Source: Sapria himalayana (Eukaryota; Streptophyta; Magnoliopsida; Malpighiales; Rafflesiaceae). From it: a stretch of 64,000 nucleotides of DNA. Below the pieces are notes generated by a model that worked only from the letters and a program-made list of their open reading frames with translations, ran no database searches and was not told the DNA's origin. The position numbers were made by a program, and so were the translations under genes. Positions 12,905 to 27,990 of this stretch are shown here, in pieces. Numbering within the stretch: the stretch's first letter is position 1; every line of letters starts with the position of its first letter. Location of the stretch: contig JAREIK010016294.1 in NCBI GenBank assembly GCA_029783825.1, positions 62,001-126,000 of the forward strand. Direction: 5' to 3'.

Positions 12905-14935
12905 AACTATTTAAAAAATCCATTTATTTAACAAACGTGATTGTCTCTAATTATAGTTATATATAATTATATAGACATTTATTTAGTTATAAAAAAATTT
13001 ATATATAGTTATACACATATAGTTTAACATTATGTTGTATGTTGTTATACATGTAATTATAAATATAGTTACATGTGGTTATACATATAGTTACAAATAT
13101 ACTTAAACCTATATTTATACATGTATGTTTGTATATTTGATCATTTAATTATATATATATATATACATATAGTAAGGTATAGGTATAGATATAGTAAAAT
13201 ACTTTTTTATATTTTACTTTATACAAATATATAATAAATATAAACTGTAAATTTAATATTTAAATATAATTATGCATAAAAATTTTAAAGTTATACATAT
13301 AGTAAGATACTAAATGTATAGTTATATATTTTTTTACATATAACATATATAGTTATATATAGTTATATATATTTAAACATATAGTTATATAAATAGATAT
13401 ATTCATACAAGTAGTTATATTTAGTTATACATAAATATAAACAACGTTATAAAAAAATATTTTACTTTAATTTTATTAATACATATATGTATATAATGTT
13501 ACAAACATAGTTATATATAATTATATAGACATTTATTTAGTTAAACAAATATTTATATATATACATATACACATATAATTTAACATAATGTTGTGTGTTG
13601 TTTAACATGTAATTATAAATATTGTTACATATGGTTATACATATAGTTAGACATATAGATAAACAAATATTAATACATGTAGGTTTATATATTTGTTCAT
13701 TTAATTTTATATATTTATAGATATAGTAATGTATAGGTATAGATATAGTAAAATACTTTTTTATATACTACTATATACAAATATATAATAAATATAAGCT
13801 ATAAATTTAATATTTAAATATAATTATGCATAAAATATATATGGTTATAAATAGTTATATATAATTAAACATACATTTATATATAGATATATTCATAAAA
13901 GTAGTTATAAGTAGTTATACATAAATATATACTTTATAAAGAAATATTTTAATTTAATTATATGAATACATATATGTATATATAGTTACAAATATAGTTA
14001 TATTTAATTATATAAAGTGTTACATATTTATAGAAATATTTATATATAGTTATACACATATAGTTATAAATATGTATGTAGACAAAGATATAATTATATA
14101 TAACATTTATATAGTTATACATTTAGTAAAATATAATTAAATATAGTTATATATTAGTATACATATAGTATAATCTTTTTAGAAATATTGTTATATAGAA
14201 TCATACATATAGTTATAAATTATTATAAAGTTATAAATTAGTTATGTAAAGTTATAAATATAGTTATAAAAATAGTATAATTTATTATAAATATAGTTAT
14301 AAATAGTTTAATATAAAATGGCATATGAATCTGATTATATAATTAAACAAGTGTAACTATATAATATTAGTGCATAAAATATTTATATAAATGTTATTTA
14401 AATATTATTATATTTATATGTAACACTTTTATAAATTATATAAAGTATATATATCACATTTAATTAAATATTATAAATATTCTATATCTATATAAAAATA
14501 ATATGTAAAATATTTACAAAATTGTATAATCATTTAATGTTACATAATTATTATATAAAAAATATATATAATGGATAGTTTAATGTAAATTTTGTATAGA
14601 TATTTATAAACATTAATACATATGTATAAATATTTATATATAACATTATATGTTTATATAAATATATCAATGTGTATTTATAATATAATATGTTTTTATA
14701 TATTAAAGTATTGACATTTATACATAATATCATGCGATTATATAAGTGTATAAAAGTTTATATCTTTTGTTATAGACATTTAAGATTAACATTATATAAA
14801 AGTTTGATTTAACATTAATCATTATATATATTAAACTATAGACATTTATACATAATGTCATACAATTATATAAATATAAACCATTAACATTGAGATTATT
14901 CGGATGCAAAGATTCTGTAATTGAAATCAAAATCA
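12905..14935. repeat. AT-rich region of CACTA 1 with tandem duplication
   Basis: This is about 2 kb of almost pure A/T upstream of TNP2, with TATAGTTATA words throughout. A unit starting near 12951 recurs near 13505: ATAGACATTT is at 12971 and again at 13525, an offset of 554 bp. The same order of words follows in both, including GTATAGGTATAGATATAGT and TAATATTTAAATATAATTA. A third, shorter copy starts near 13990 (GTTATACACATATAG at 14049). Short open frames on the - strand here are chance frames in AT-rich DNA. The region may be a long 5' leader or intron of TNP2. Confidence 0.85.
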
Positions 14936-15325
14936 CTAAAACCTTAAAAATCTAAACAGAAGAATAACAAATTCTAAATATGAAAAATTATAGTTTAATT
15001 AATTGTGTCGAGTCAAAGTAATGTTAGGTTAAATGAAATTGAAGCAAAACTTAAGAAATTCGGAAAAGAAATAAAAAAACCTAATACCCGATTATACTGA
15101 AAAACTAAAAATCTGATTGTCTATATATAATTTAGAGAAACGAAGACATGTATAATCATTTTGAATAAGATGAACAAAGAAAAACTTACCTTGATTCAGA
15201 AGAAAGACAAAATTTTATCGATTTCATGCTTACCGTCACCCCTTATTCAAAAAAAAAATGACTGAGTTTCGATGATTGTAGGTGTTAATGATATAGAAAA
15301 TGATTATCAAATCAAAAAATTAAAA
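14936..15325. other. Unassigned interior segment of CACTA 1
   Basis: This segment is less AT-extreme than the region to its left and lacks subterminal motifs. No coding motif is recognised on either strand. Its position, between the AT-rich block and the right subterminal repeats and upstream of the - strand genes, suits a promoter or untranslated first exon, but nothing in it proves that. Confidence 0.4.
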
Positions 15326-16147
15326 CAATGAATTACCTACCAAAATTATGGTCGGTAAATGGTAGGTGAGAAAAAATTTATAACTATTTGGAAGTCCACT
15401 TTACCGACCAATTTTAATGGTAATTTATTTTAGGTCGTTAAATGCTAGGTAATTTGTAGGCAATTTCTATTAACTATATCCATCAAATTTACTGACAAAT
15501 TTCTGACCAAAAACATTTGGTCGTTAGGTATGGTTGGTATTATGTCGTTAAATGGTGGGTAATTACCAAAATATATTTTTGGTTGGAAGTTTGGTCTGTA
15601 ATTACGACGTTATAAATATATTGTATAACCATTTTACCGAACATTTTTTATGGTAAAATATTTTTGATCATTAAATGGTTGGTAATCTTTCGGCAATATT
15701 TTTCGATAATTCTCTCCTAATTTACAGACCAATTTCCGACTAAAAAATAATTTGGTCGGTAATATATGGTCAGTAGTTGGTCAGAAAATTGGTTGATTTT
15801 CAAATGCCCCTATTTGGATCTATAAATTGGTCGTGAATTAGGTCAGAAAATACTGACCTATATATTTGGTCGGTAAATGGTCAGCTATGTACGAAGTTAT
15901 AAATAATTTTAAACACCACTATACTGACAAATTGTAATGGTAAGTTATTTTTAATCATTAAATGGCCGATAATATATTAGATAAGCACTTTACAGACCGA
16001 TTTCGGACAAAAAACATTTGGTCGGTAATTATGGGCAGTCTTTGGTCAGAAATTTGGTCTAAAAAAATTATTTTTTGATAAACTTTTTTAGTCGCTAAAA
16101 GGTTGTGTGTTGGACAACAATTACCAACAAAATTTTTAGGTCAAATA
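15326..16147. repeat. Right subterminal repeats of CACTA 1
   Basis: Copies of TTTGGTCGGTAA appear at 15751-15762, 15865-15876 and 16018-16028, with close variants at 15350, 15519 and 15892 and inverse copies such as CTTTACCGACCAA near 15401. The motif is the same as at the left end, which ties both ends to one element. The density is about one motif or variant per 60-100 bases. Confidence 0.85.
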
Positions 16148-16179
16148 TTTGGTCAGTATTCTCATAAATTTTTGTAATG
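16148..16179 (-). repeat. Right terminal inverted repeat of CACTA 1
   Basis: Read on the - strand from 16179 the sequence is CATTACAAAAATTTATG, then AGAATACTGACCAAA. It matches the CACTACAAAAAT start of plant CACTA elements with one change in the first six bases. TAT follows at 16180-16182. Confidence 0.85.
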
Positions 16180-17974
16180 TATCTTTCAATTTGTATTTCT
16201 ATTCATATGGCTATCTAGTTTTTAGGCTATTTGTCTATCTATCAATGTATATGTCTTTCTGTCTATATTTCTATTTGTCTATCTTCCTATCTGTATATTG
16301 TCTATATGTCTATTAGTCTATTTGTCTATCCATTTATCTATTTATCTATCTATTTGTATATAAGTATATCTGTCTATCTATACATTTATCTATATATCAA
16401 TAAATCATTCTATCTATCTATCTATCAATATGTCTATCCATCTACCTATCTGTCTATCTATCTATCAGTCTATTTTTCTATGTCTTCTCTCTATAAATTT
16501 ATATTTATATCTATCTATCTATATTTCAATATGACTATTTGGCTATCTATCTATCTATTAGTCTGTCTATCTGTCTGTCTAACAATCTGACATTCTACCT
16601 ATCTATCAATCTGTATATTTGTCTATTATCTATCTATCTGTGTATCTATATGTCTATATGTTCATATGTTTATCTGTCAATTTGTCTATGAGTTTATGTA
16701 TCTATATCTCTATCTGTTTATCTGTCTATTTGTCTATCTGTCTATCTATTTATATATTATCTATCTCTCTATCTATCTATCTGTCTATCTGTCTTTCTGT
16801 CTGTCTGTATTAATGTCTATCTATCTATCTGTATTTTTATATATCTGTCTATTTGTATTATTATCTATTTGTCTATCAGTCTATCTATTTATATGTATAT
16901 TTATATATCTATCTATCTATCTATCTGTATATCGAACAATCTGTCTAACTATTATCTATCTATCTGTCTATTTATCTATCTTTAAATATTTCTATTTGAT
17001 AATCTATCTATCTATCTTTCGTTCTATCTATATATCTATCTTTCAATTTGTCTATCTATCTATATATCCATCGATCTATCTATCTATCAATCTATCTATC
17101 TATCTATCAATTTGTATATCTGTTTATCTATCTATCTATGTATTTATCTGTCTACAAGTTTATATGTCTATCTATCTACCTATCTATGTGTCTATCTGTA
17201 TAACTGTCTATGTGTCTATCTATCTATCTGTCTGTTTGTCTATCTATTTGAATATATATCTATCTGTTTATCTGTCTAATGATATATCAATGTATCGATA
17301 TATCTGTTTATTTGTCTATTTGTCTATATGTCTATCTTTCTATCTGTCTATCTATCTATCTATCTATATATCTATCTATCTATATATCTATATGTCAGTC
17401 TAAGTGTCTATCTGCCTATCAATCTCACTATCTATCTATCTATCTATCTGTCTATTTGTATGTCTGTCTATCTATCTATCAATATATGTCTATAAGTCTA
17501 TCTATCTATCCATCTATAGTCTATCCATTTGCCTATCTATCTATCAATCTATCCATTTGTCTAGTTATCTATCTGTTTATCTATCTATCTATTTTTCTAT
17601 CAATCAATCAATCTGTCTATCTATCTATCTGTCTATATGTCTATATATCTATCTATCTATATGTCTACCCATCTTTCTATCAATATGTCTATCAATATAT
17701 TTGTTTTTCTGTCTATGAGGTTATCTATCTATCTATTTATCTATTAATCTATCTATGTGTTTATCTGTCTATATGTCTTTTTTTCTATCGCTCTACTGGT
17801 CTTTCTGTCTATATGTATTACCATCTATTTATCTTGCTTTCTATCTGTCTATCTATGTATCTATGTATATTTCTTTCTATCTATCTGACTATCTATTTAT
17901 CTATCTATCTATCTATCGAATCTTTTAATCTTTCTATGTGTGAATCTACCTATCTATATTTATGTCTATTTGTC

Positions 17975-17976
<2 letters not shown>

Positions 17977-18008
<32 letters not shown>
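17977..18008. repeat. (TA)n tract in block 2
   Basis: A pure alternating AT run of about 32 bases lies within the array. Confidence 0.9.
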
Positions 18009-19822
18009 CTATCTTTATATTTGTCTATCTATCTATCTATCTATATATCTATCTCTATCTATATCTCTATCTATCTCTATCTCTATCTATATGTCTATTT
18101 ATTTATACATCTATCTATCTATTTGTCTCACTGTCTATGTGGATAAGTAACTTTCTGTCTATCTATATATCTATAAATATATTTATATGTCTATCTATCT
18201 CTTTATGTATATGTTTATATGACTATCTGTCTAGCTAACAAACTATCTATATATAGATTTATCCGTCTATCTTTCTACAAATCTATCTTTTTATCAATCA
18301 ATCTATATATTTGTATATCTATCTATCTTTCTCTCTATTTATCTGCCTATCTAGATATCTAGCTATCTATCTATCTATATATATGTCTATCTATTTATCA
18401 ATCAATCTATCTGTCTATCTTTCTATATATTTATTTAACAATTTATCTGTCTTTCTGTCTATCTATATATCTGTCTCTATGTCTCCATGTCTATATGGCT
18501 ATCTGTCTATGTGACTATCTTTCTTTATGTCTATCTATATTTCTATCTATCTATGTGTCTGTCAATCAATCTATCTGTCTATCTTATCTATTTATTTATC
18601 TATCTGCCTATCTTTATATATATATATATATATATATATCTATCTATATATCTTCTTATTTGTCTATCTATCTATTGGTCTATCTATTTCTCTGTCTATC
18701 TTGCTATTTGTCAAATAAATCAATCTGTCTATATGTCAATCTATATATCTATCTATCTGTATATCTATGTATTTGTCTATCTATCTATTACTCTATCTGT
18801 CTATCCGTCTGTCTGCCTATCTATCTATTTGTCTATCTGTCTATCGCTCTATCTGTCTATATGCCTATCTATCTATCTATCTATCTGCCTATCTATCGAT
18901 CTATATGATCTATTTGTGTATCTATCTATCTTTTTATCTATCTATCTATCTATCTATCGGTCTGTCTATCTGTCTATCTATCACTCTATCTATATGTCTA
19001 TATATTTATCTGTCTATGTCTATCTGTTTATTTGTCTATCTTCCTATTTGTCTATTTATCTATCTATTTATCTCTCGATCTGTCTATTTATCTATTTGTC
19101 TATATGTATATTTGTCAATCTGTATCTTTGTCTATTTAGCTAAGTATTTATTTATCTATCTGTCTTTCTATAAATTTGTCAATATGTCTATCTCTTTATC
19201 TATGTATATGTCTACATGACTATCTATCTAACTAACTAACTAACTATCTATCTATCAATTCATTAGTCTATCTTTTTATATATCTATCTATCTATTTATC
19301 TATCTATCTATTTTCTACCTATCTATCTATTTAACTATCTGTCTGTCTATCTATCTTTCTATCTTTCTCTCTATCTATCTACCTATCTGGCTATCTATCT
19401 TATTATATTTCTTCCTATCTATCTATCTATATGTCTGTCTGTCTATATATCTATCTATTTATTTTTCTATCTTTTAATTGTCTATATATATATCTGTTAT
19501 CTATCTATCTGCCTATCTGTCTAATTGTATATATATATATATATTTATCTATAAATTTATCTATCTATCTATATGCCTATTTACATGTTTGTCTTTCTAT
19601 ATATCTGTCTACCTGTCTTTTGTCTATCTAACTATATATCTATCTGTCTATCTATCTATTTGTATATCTGTCAATCTAGCTATCTATCTATCAATATATC
19701 TATCTATATATATGTCTATCTGTCTGTCTATCTATCTATCTATCTAACTATCTAACTATCTGTCTATCTGTCTATATGTCTATCTATCTACCTGTCTGTG
19801 GGTCTATCTATTTATCTATCTA

Positions 19823-19855
<33 letters not shown>

Positions 19856-20655
19856 ATATCTACCTATCTAGTTATCTGTCTATCTATCTATCTATCTCAT
19901 CCTATATATCTAGCTATCTATCTATCTATCTGTCTGTCTGTCTATCTATATGATCTATCTATCTGTCTATATGTCTATAAGTCTATATATCTATCTCATT
20001 ATGTATCTATATGGCAATCTGGCTATCTATCTATCTATTTATCTATCTCGCTTCTATCTATTTGTCAATCAATCTATCTATCTATTAATATATCTATCTA
20101 TTTGTCTTTTTCTTATCTGTCTATTTATCTACCTGTCTATTTCGCTAATTGTATATCTATCTATCATTCTATCTAAATATCAATCTACCTATCTATCTAG
20201 CTATCTATTTCTCTATCTGTCTATCTAGTTATATGTTTATATGTATATCTGCCTATCAATCTATCTATATGTTTATGAATCTATATGTCTATCTATCTTC
20301 TGTATATCTATCTTCTGTCTATCTTCCTATCTTCATATTTTCCTATCTATCTAATTATATTTCTATCAATCTAACTATCTATTTATCTATCTATCATCTA
20401 TATCTTTATCTATCTATCTGTCTGTCTATCTCTGTACATGTTTATCTGTATATCTATCTACACTCTATTTGTGTGTCTATCAATCAATCTATCTATCAAT
20501 CTATATATCGGTTTAGATATCTATTTATCTATACGTATATCTATTTATCTATCAATCTATATATCTATCTATCTATCTGCATATCTTTTTATCTGTATAT
20601 CCATCTATCCATCTATCTATGTATAAATCAATCAATAAATCTATCTGTCTATCTG

Positions 20656-20686
<31 letters not shown>

Positions 20687-21525
20687 GTCTGTCTATCTAT
20701 CTATCTATCTGTCTATCTATCGATCAGTCTATTTGTCTATATGTCTATATGTCTTTATGGCTAACTATCTATGGGTCAATATGGCTATCTATTTTGTGTC
20801 TATTTTTCTATTTGTCGATCCTTCTATCTATCTATCTCTCTATCTATCTATCTCTCTCTCTTTCTATGTATCTATCTATCTATTTGTCTACCTATTTATC
20901 TATATATCTATAAATCTATATATCTGTTTATTTGTATATCTATCAATCTGTCTATCTATCTAATTATCTATCTTTCTTTCTACCAGGAGATAATTCTATC
21001 TGTATATCTATCTATCTGTGAATCAATCTGTCTAACATTTTATTTGTCTATATGTCAATATGTCTATCTATCTATCTTTCTATCATTTATAATCTTTCAA
21101 TGTATCTATCTACTTATATATCTTTCTATCTATCTATTTATATATCCGTCTATCTATCTATTTATCTATTTATCTGTCTATATGTCTATCATCCAATCTG
21201 TTAACCAGTCCATATGGCTATATGGCTATCAACCTATTTGTTTATTTTTCTATCTTTTTGTCTATCTATATATCAGTCTATTTGTCTATATGTCTATCTG
21301 TATATCTATCTATCTATCTATCTATTATCTATCTATCTGTATATCTATCTATTTGTCATTTTTTTATCTGTATATCTATCAATCAATTAATTAATCTATC
21401 TATCTATTTGTATATCTGTCTATCTATATATCTGTCTATCTATATATCTATCTATCTTTCTATATATCTATCTTTCTATCTATCTCCATATCTATCTATT
21501 TGTCTGTCTGTCTATATGTTTATCA

Positions 21526-21558
<33 letters not shown>

Positions 21559-21619
21559 TCTATCAATCTATATATCTGTCTATCTGTTTATCTGTCTAAC
21601 TATCTATGTGTTTATTTGT

Positions 21620-21653
<34 letters not shown>

Positions 21654-22456
21654 GTCTCTCTGTCTGTCTATCAATCTCTTAGTTTATCTGGCTCTTTATC
21701 GATCTGTCTATCTATTTATTTCTCTATCATTTTATCTATATATTTATCTATCATTTTGTCTAGAGATCTATTTGTCTATTTGTCTATCTGCCTATTTAAC
21801 TTTCTATATATATATATATATATATATATATGAATATATCTGTCTATATATGGATTTATCTATCTATCTATGTATCTAACTATCTATCCATCTATTTATC
21901 TATATGACTACCTCTTAATCTATCTATCTATCTACATATCTATTTATGTATTTGTTTATCTGTCTATCTGTTTATTTGTCAATCTATTTTTCTATCTATC
22001 TAGTTATCTAACTTTCACTTTGTATATCTAGCTATGTATCTTTCTGTCTATCTGTATATATATAAATCTGTCTATATGTCTATCTATCTATCTATATATC
22101 TATTTATCTATTTATCTATCTATCTATCTATCTATGTAACTATCTCTCTATTTATCTGCCTATCTAGTTATCTGTGATCTATCTATCAATCTATCTATTT
22201 ATTTATCGATTTATCTATTTATCTATCTGTCTATATATTTTTCTATTAATTTATTTGTTAATCTGATTATTAGACTATATGTCTATCTATCTATATGTCT
22301 ATCTATCTCTCTATCTGTCTATAAATCTATCTTTCAATATTTGTATATATCCATTTGGTTATGTGGCTAACTACTTATTTGTCTGTCTATCTATCAATCT
22401 ATCTATTTTTCTGTATATCTGTCTAATTTTCAATATTTCTATCTATCTATCTTACT

Positions 22457-22459
<3 letters not shown>

Positions 22460-22502
<43 letters not shown>
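22460..22502. repeat. (TA)n tract in block 2
   Basis: A pure alternating AT run of 43 bases lies within the array. Confidence 0.92.
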
Positions 22503-22504
<2 letters not shown>

Positions 22505-24500
22505 GTCTATCTATCTATCTATCAATATTTATATCTATCTAGCTATCTTTCTATCAATCTATCTTTGTGTCTATCTGTTAATTTGTGTATCTATCTATCT
22601 GTTTATCTATCTTCTTTCTATAAATTTATCTATTTCTCAATTTTATCTATCTAGCTATTTAAATGTCTATATGTCTATCTGTCTCTCTTTCTTTCTATCT
22701 CTCTTTCTATTTGCATATCTTTCAAGCTAGCTACCTGTCTATCTATTTATCTGTCTATCTATCTATCTATTTTTCTATCTATTAATCTATCAATATGTCT
22801 ATATGTTTATCTATCTATATGTCTATGTATCTATCTATCAATCAATTAATCTATCAATCTATCGGTCTATATATCTATTTATCTATCTACCTATCAATAT
22901 GCCTATCTTTAAATTTATGTATCGTCCATATGGCTAGCTGGCTATCTAGCTATTTCTCTATCTGTGTATCAATCTTTTTATCTATTTGTTATTTGTCTAT
23001 TGTCAATATGTCCATATGTATATCTGTCTATCTATCTATCTATCTATTTATTTGTCTGATTAAAAATATGTCTATATGTATATGTGTTTATCTATATATC
23101 TATCTTTCTATTTATGTATCTATTAATCTATCTGTCAATATGTCTATTTGTCTTTCTATTTCTCTATCTATATTTCTATCTATTTATTTATCTATTTATC
23201 AGTGTGTCTATCATTATATTTGTCATCTATCTTTTGTCTATAAATTTATTTTCTATCTATGTATCTGTGTATCTGTTTATCTTTTTATCTATCTATCTAA
23301 CTTTCTATCTATCTATTTATCTGTCTACATGTGTATATGTCTATTTGTCTACCTATCTATCTATGTATATAACTATCTCTATATCTATCTAACTATCTAT
23401 CTATCTGCCTATCTGTCTATCTATCTATCTATTTGTCTATCTCTCTATCTGTCTATATATCTATCTTTATATCTATTTATCTAACTATCTATCTATTTGT
23501 TTGTCTATTTATCTATTTATCTATCTATCTGTCTATCTCTCTATCTATCTAACTATCTATCTGTTTATCTCTCTATCTATCTAACTATCTATCTGTCTAT
23601 TTATCTATCTATATATCTATTTATCGATCTATCTATCTATCTATCTGTCTATCTATCTGTCTATCAATTTGTTTGTCTATATATCTATCTATCTGTATGT
23701 TTGACTATCTATCTATCTATCTATCTGTCTGTCTATCTATCTGTCTATCTATCTTTCTCTCTACGTATCTGGGTATCTATGTATATGTCTATCTGTGTAT
23801 TTATCTAAATTTATATCTTTCTTATCTATCTATCTTTTTATCTATCTATTTATCTATCTATCTATCTGTCTATATATCTATCTATCTATATGCCTATATA
23901 TCTATATGTCTATCTGTATATCTATTTATCTTTCTATTTGTCTATCTATCTATCTTTCTATCTGTCTATCTGTTTATATGTCTATCTGTCTATCTCTCTA
24001 TCTATCTACTGGTCTATCCATCTATCTATTGGTCTATCCATCTATCTATCTATATGTATATCTATATTTTTATCTAACTGGCTATATGTGTCTCTATCTA
24101 TCAATCTATCTATGTATCTTTTTTTATATTAATCTATCAATATATCTATTTATCTGTCTATCTATTTTTCTATTTATATATTTGTCTGTGTCTATCTGTC
24201 TATCTATTTATATGTCTCTCTATCTAGGTGGCCATCTATTTATATGTCTATCTGTTTATCTATTTATCTATCAATCTATCTGTCTGTATTCATTTTTCCT
24301 AACTATCTATTTGTAAAACTATCTATCTTTCGATCTATTAATAAATATTACTATCTATCTATATGTCAATCAATCAATCTATCTATCTATCTATTTATCT
24401 GTCTATCAATCTTCAGTGTATCTATCTATCTATCTGTCTATCTATTTATCTATTTCTCTGTCTGGCTATCTATCTATCTGTCTGTGTGTCTGTTTGTTTG

Positions 24501-24531
<31 letters not shown>

Positions 24532-27239
24532 GTATATATGTCTATCTATCTATTTGTCTATCTATATACCTATATATGGGTATATATATATATATATATA
24601 TCTACCTATCTATATATGTCTATTTGACTATTTGTCAATCTGTCTATATATCAAACTATGAAACTATCTATCTATCTATCTGTCTATTTGCCTATCTATC
24701 TATCATTCTATCTGTCTGTCTTCTATCTATCTATCTATCTGTCTGTCTATCTGTCTGTCTATCTATATATCTATCTATCTGTCTGTCTGTCTGTATATAT
24801 GTTTATATCAATATCTATTTATATGTTTATCTATCTATCTATTTAACTATGTGTCTATCTATCTATCTATTTATCTCTATATGCATCTATCTGCATATCT
24901 ATTTTTTATATATCTATCTATCTGTGTGTCTATCTATATTTCTATCTTTCTACTAGTCTATTCACCTATCTATCTATCTCTCTATATGTCTATCTTTCTA
25001 TCTTTCTATTTGTCTATCTATCTATCTATCTATCTTTCTAACTGTCTATATGTCTATCTGTCTAACCATCTATATGTCTATCTGTCTATATATCTATCTT
25101 TCTATTTATCTAACTATCTGTCTATATATTTATCTGTAATCTCACTATCTATTTCTCTATCTATATGGATATCTATCTATCTGTCTATTTATAAATATAT
25201 CTACATGTCTGTCCATCTATCTACATATGTATGTCTATATGACTATATGTCATACTAATTATATATCTAACTATCTATCTATTTATCAGTCTATCTTCTA
25301 TCTATCTTTCTATTTATCCATATAACTAACTATCTATCTATCTATCTATCTTTTTATCTATCTGTTTATCAAGCTATCTAGCTATTAGGCTATTTGGCTA
25401 TCTGTGTATCTATTTATTTGTCTATCTATCTATCTATCTATATTTCTACATATATATCAGTCTGTATGTATATCCATATATCTATCTGTCTATCTATCTA
25501 TTTATCTTTCTATCTGTGTTAAGTCTATCTTTTATTCTATGTATCTATCCATATGGCTATTTGGCTATCTGGCTATTTATCTATCTAACTATTTGTCTAT
25601 TTGTCTATCTATGTATCTATCTAATTGTCTATTTATCTATATGTCTATCTATCTACCCATCTATCTATTTATAAATCTATCTGTATATCAGTCTATCTGT
25701 CTATCTATATATCTATCTATCTATATGTCTATCTATCTACCTATCTATCTATCTATCTATCTATTCTCCTTCAATCGATTAGTTTATATATCTATCTATC
25801 TATATGGTCTATCTGTCTATCTCTCTATCTGCCTAGATATCTATATATATGTTTATCTATCTATCTATCTAACTATCTGTCTATCTATCTATCTTTCTAT
25901 TTGTTTATCTATATATCTATCTATCTATTTCTTTATCAATTTATTAGTATATGTATTTATCTATCTATCTATTTGTCTATTTTTCTATATATCAATTTGG
26001 CTATATGTATATCTCTCTATATATCAATCTATCTGTCTATCTGACAATCTATCTGCATATATATCAATCTATTAATCTATCGATCTGTCTATCTATTTAT
26101 CTGTTTATCTGTCTATCTATTTATCTATCTATCTGTCTATCTATCTATTTGGCTATATATCTATTTCTCTATATATCTATCTATCTTTTTATCTCTATAT
26201 CTCTTAATCTGTCTATCTCACAATCTATCTATTTATCTATATATCAATCTGTCTATCTATCTATCTGTCTATATATTTATTTATCTATCTATCCATTTGT
26301 ATTTCTGTCTATCTGTCTATCTATAAATCTATATATATGTCTATAATTCTATCTATGTATATGCCTATATGTTTATCTATCTAACTATCTATCTTGCAAT
26401 CTATTTATCCATCTATTTTAAACTAGTGTATCTATTAGTGTATGTATCTATCTGTCTATCTAAATTTCTATAAATCTATCTATCTATATATTTATATATC
26501 TATCTATCTATCTTTCTATCTATTAATTTATCAATCTACCAATCTATCTATCATTTTAATTAACTATATATCAATTTATCTATCTATATATCTTTTTATC
26601 TATCTATCTATATATCTTTTTATCTATTTGTTTGTCTATCTATCTGCCTTTTTATCTATCTAACTATCTTATTATATGATATCTGTCTATCTATATTTTA
26701 TGTATTTATTTATTTATCTATCTAACTATCTATCAATTTATATATTTATCATTATATTTATCTATCTGTCTAACTATCTATCTGTCTATCTATCAATCTA
26801 TTTATCTCTCTATTTATATATCTAAGTATCTGTTTATTTATCTATCTATCTAACTGTATTCTGTCTAATTGTCTATCTTTCAATAAATCTATCTGTCTAT
26901 ATATTTATTGATATTTGTGTTTATGTGTTTATCTCTCTATATGTCTATCTATCTATCTTTCATTCTTTATATCATTCTATCTATCTATTTATCTAATTGT
27001 CTATCTATCTTTCTATATATCTATCTATTTATCGATTGTTTATCTTTGTAACTATCTATATCTCTATTTGTTTATCTGTGTATCTCTCTATGTCTATATC
27101 TATCTATATGTCTATATTTTTATCTATTTATCAGTAAAACTAGATATCTATCTGACTATCTTATTATCTACATATATATATATATATATATCTACTTCTT
27201 TGTCTATCTATCTATCTATCTGTCTATCTCTATATATGT

Positions 27240-27990
27240 ATATCTATATATCTGTCTATATGTCTATCTATCTATCTATCTGTTTGTCTGTCTATCTATC
27301 TATCTATCTACATATCTTTTTGTATATCTATCTACATGTGTATCTATCTATTTGTTTATTTTCTCTCTCTATATGTCAATATGTATATTTTTCTATCTAT
27401 CTATCTGTCTATCTATCTGTCTATCTGTGTATCTGTCTATCTATCTATCTATTTTTTTTCTATCTGTCTTTAAGTCTATCTGTCTATCTGTCTCACTAAT
27501 AATCTATCTATCTATCTGTTTGTCTGTCTGTCTGTCTAGCTTCATTCTATCTATCTACATATCTCTCTGTCTATATATCTACATGTGTATCTATCTATTT
27601 GTTTACTCTCTATCTCTCTATATGTCGATATATGTATTTGTCTATATATATATATATATATATCTATCTATCTGTTTATTTGTCTATCCGTGTATCAATC
27701 AATCAATCAATTTTCTATTTGTCTATCTCTCTATCAGTCTATCTATCTCACTAACTATCTATCTATATATCTATCTGTCTAGCTTCATTCTATCTATCTG
27801 TCTGTGTATATATACTTATCTATTTTTCTATATATATATATATATATATCTATCTATCTATCTATCTATGTGTATATCTATATGTGTCTATTTGTCTATC
27901 TATCTATCTCACGATATATATATATATCTATCTTTTTGGTTATCTATATATCTCCCTATTTGTGTATTAGTCTATTTGTCTATCTATTTA
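27240..27990. repeat. Local array repeats of ~245-255 bp, about three copies
   Basis: The word TCTACATGTGTATCTATC occurs at 27331 and 27579 (offset 248). GTCTAGCTTCATTC occurs near 27534 and 27777 (offset 243). CTCACTAA occurs at 27492 and 27748 (offset 256), with a related CTCACGATATATA near 27908. The copies include (TA)n tracts at about 27174-27190, 27642-27663 and 27827-27850. About 248 bp is 62 tetranucleotide units. Confidence 0.8.

Larger units (their letters stand above)
6349..16179 (-). mobile_element. CACTA (En/Spm) DNA transposon 1, complete but decayed
   Basis: A 9.83-kb element is inserted in the TATC array. The left end reads CATAACTAAAAATCAC. The right end, read on the - strand, is CATTACAAAAATTTATG. 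Both are degenerate versions of the CACTACAAAAA terminus of plant CACTA elements. TAT flanks both ends (6346-6348 and 16180-16182), as expected for the 3-bp target duplication, although a TATC array supplies TAT often by chance. Inside each end are TTTGGTCGGTAA subterminal repeats. On the - strand a TNP2-type transposase is followed by a Transposase_24-type gene, the usual two-gene set. Both genes carry several stops, so the element cannot move by itself. Confidence 0.93.

Noticed and set aside
14551..14936. Two short - strand frames rich in Ile, Tyr and Asn
   Set aside because: They arise from AT-rich tandem repeat sequence and look like chance frames.
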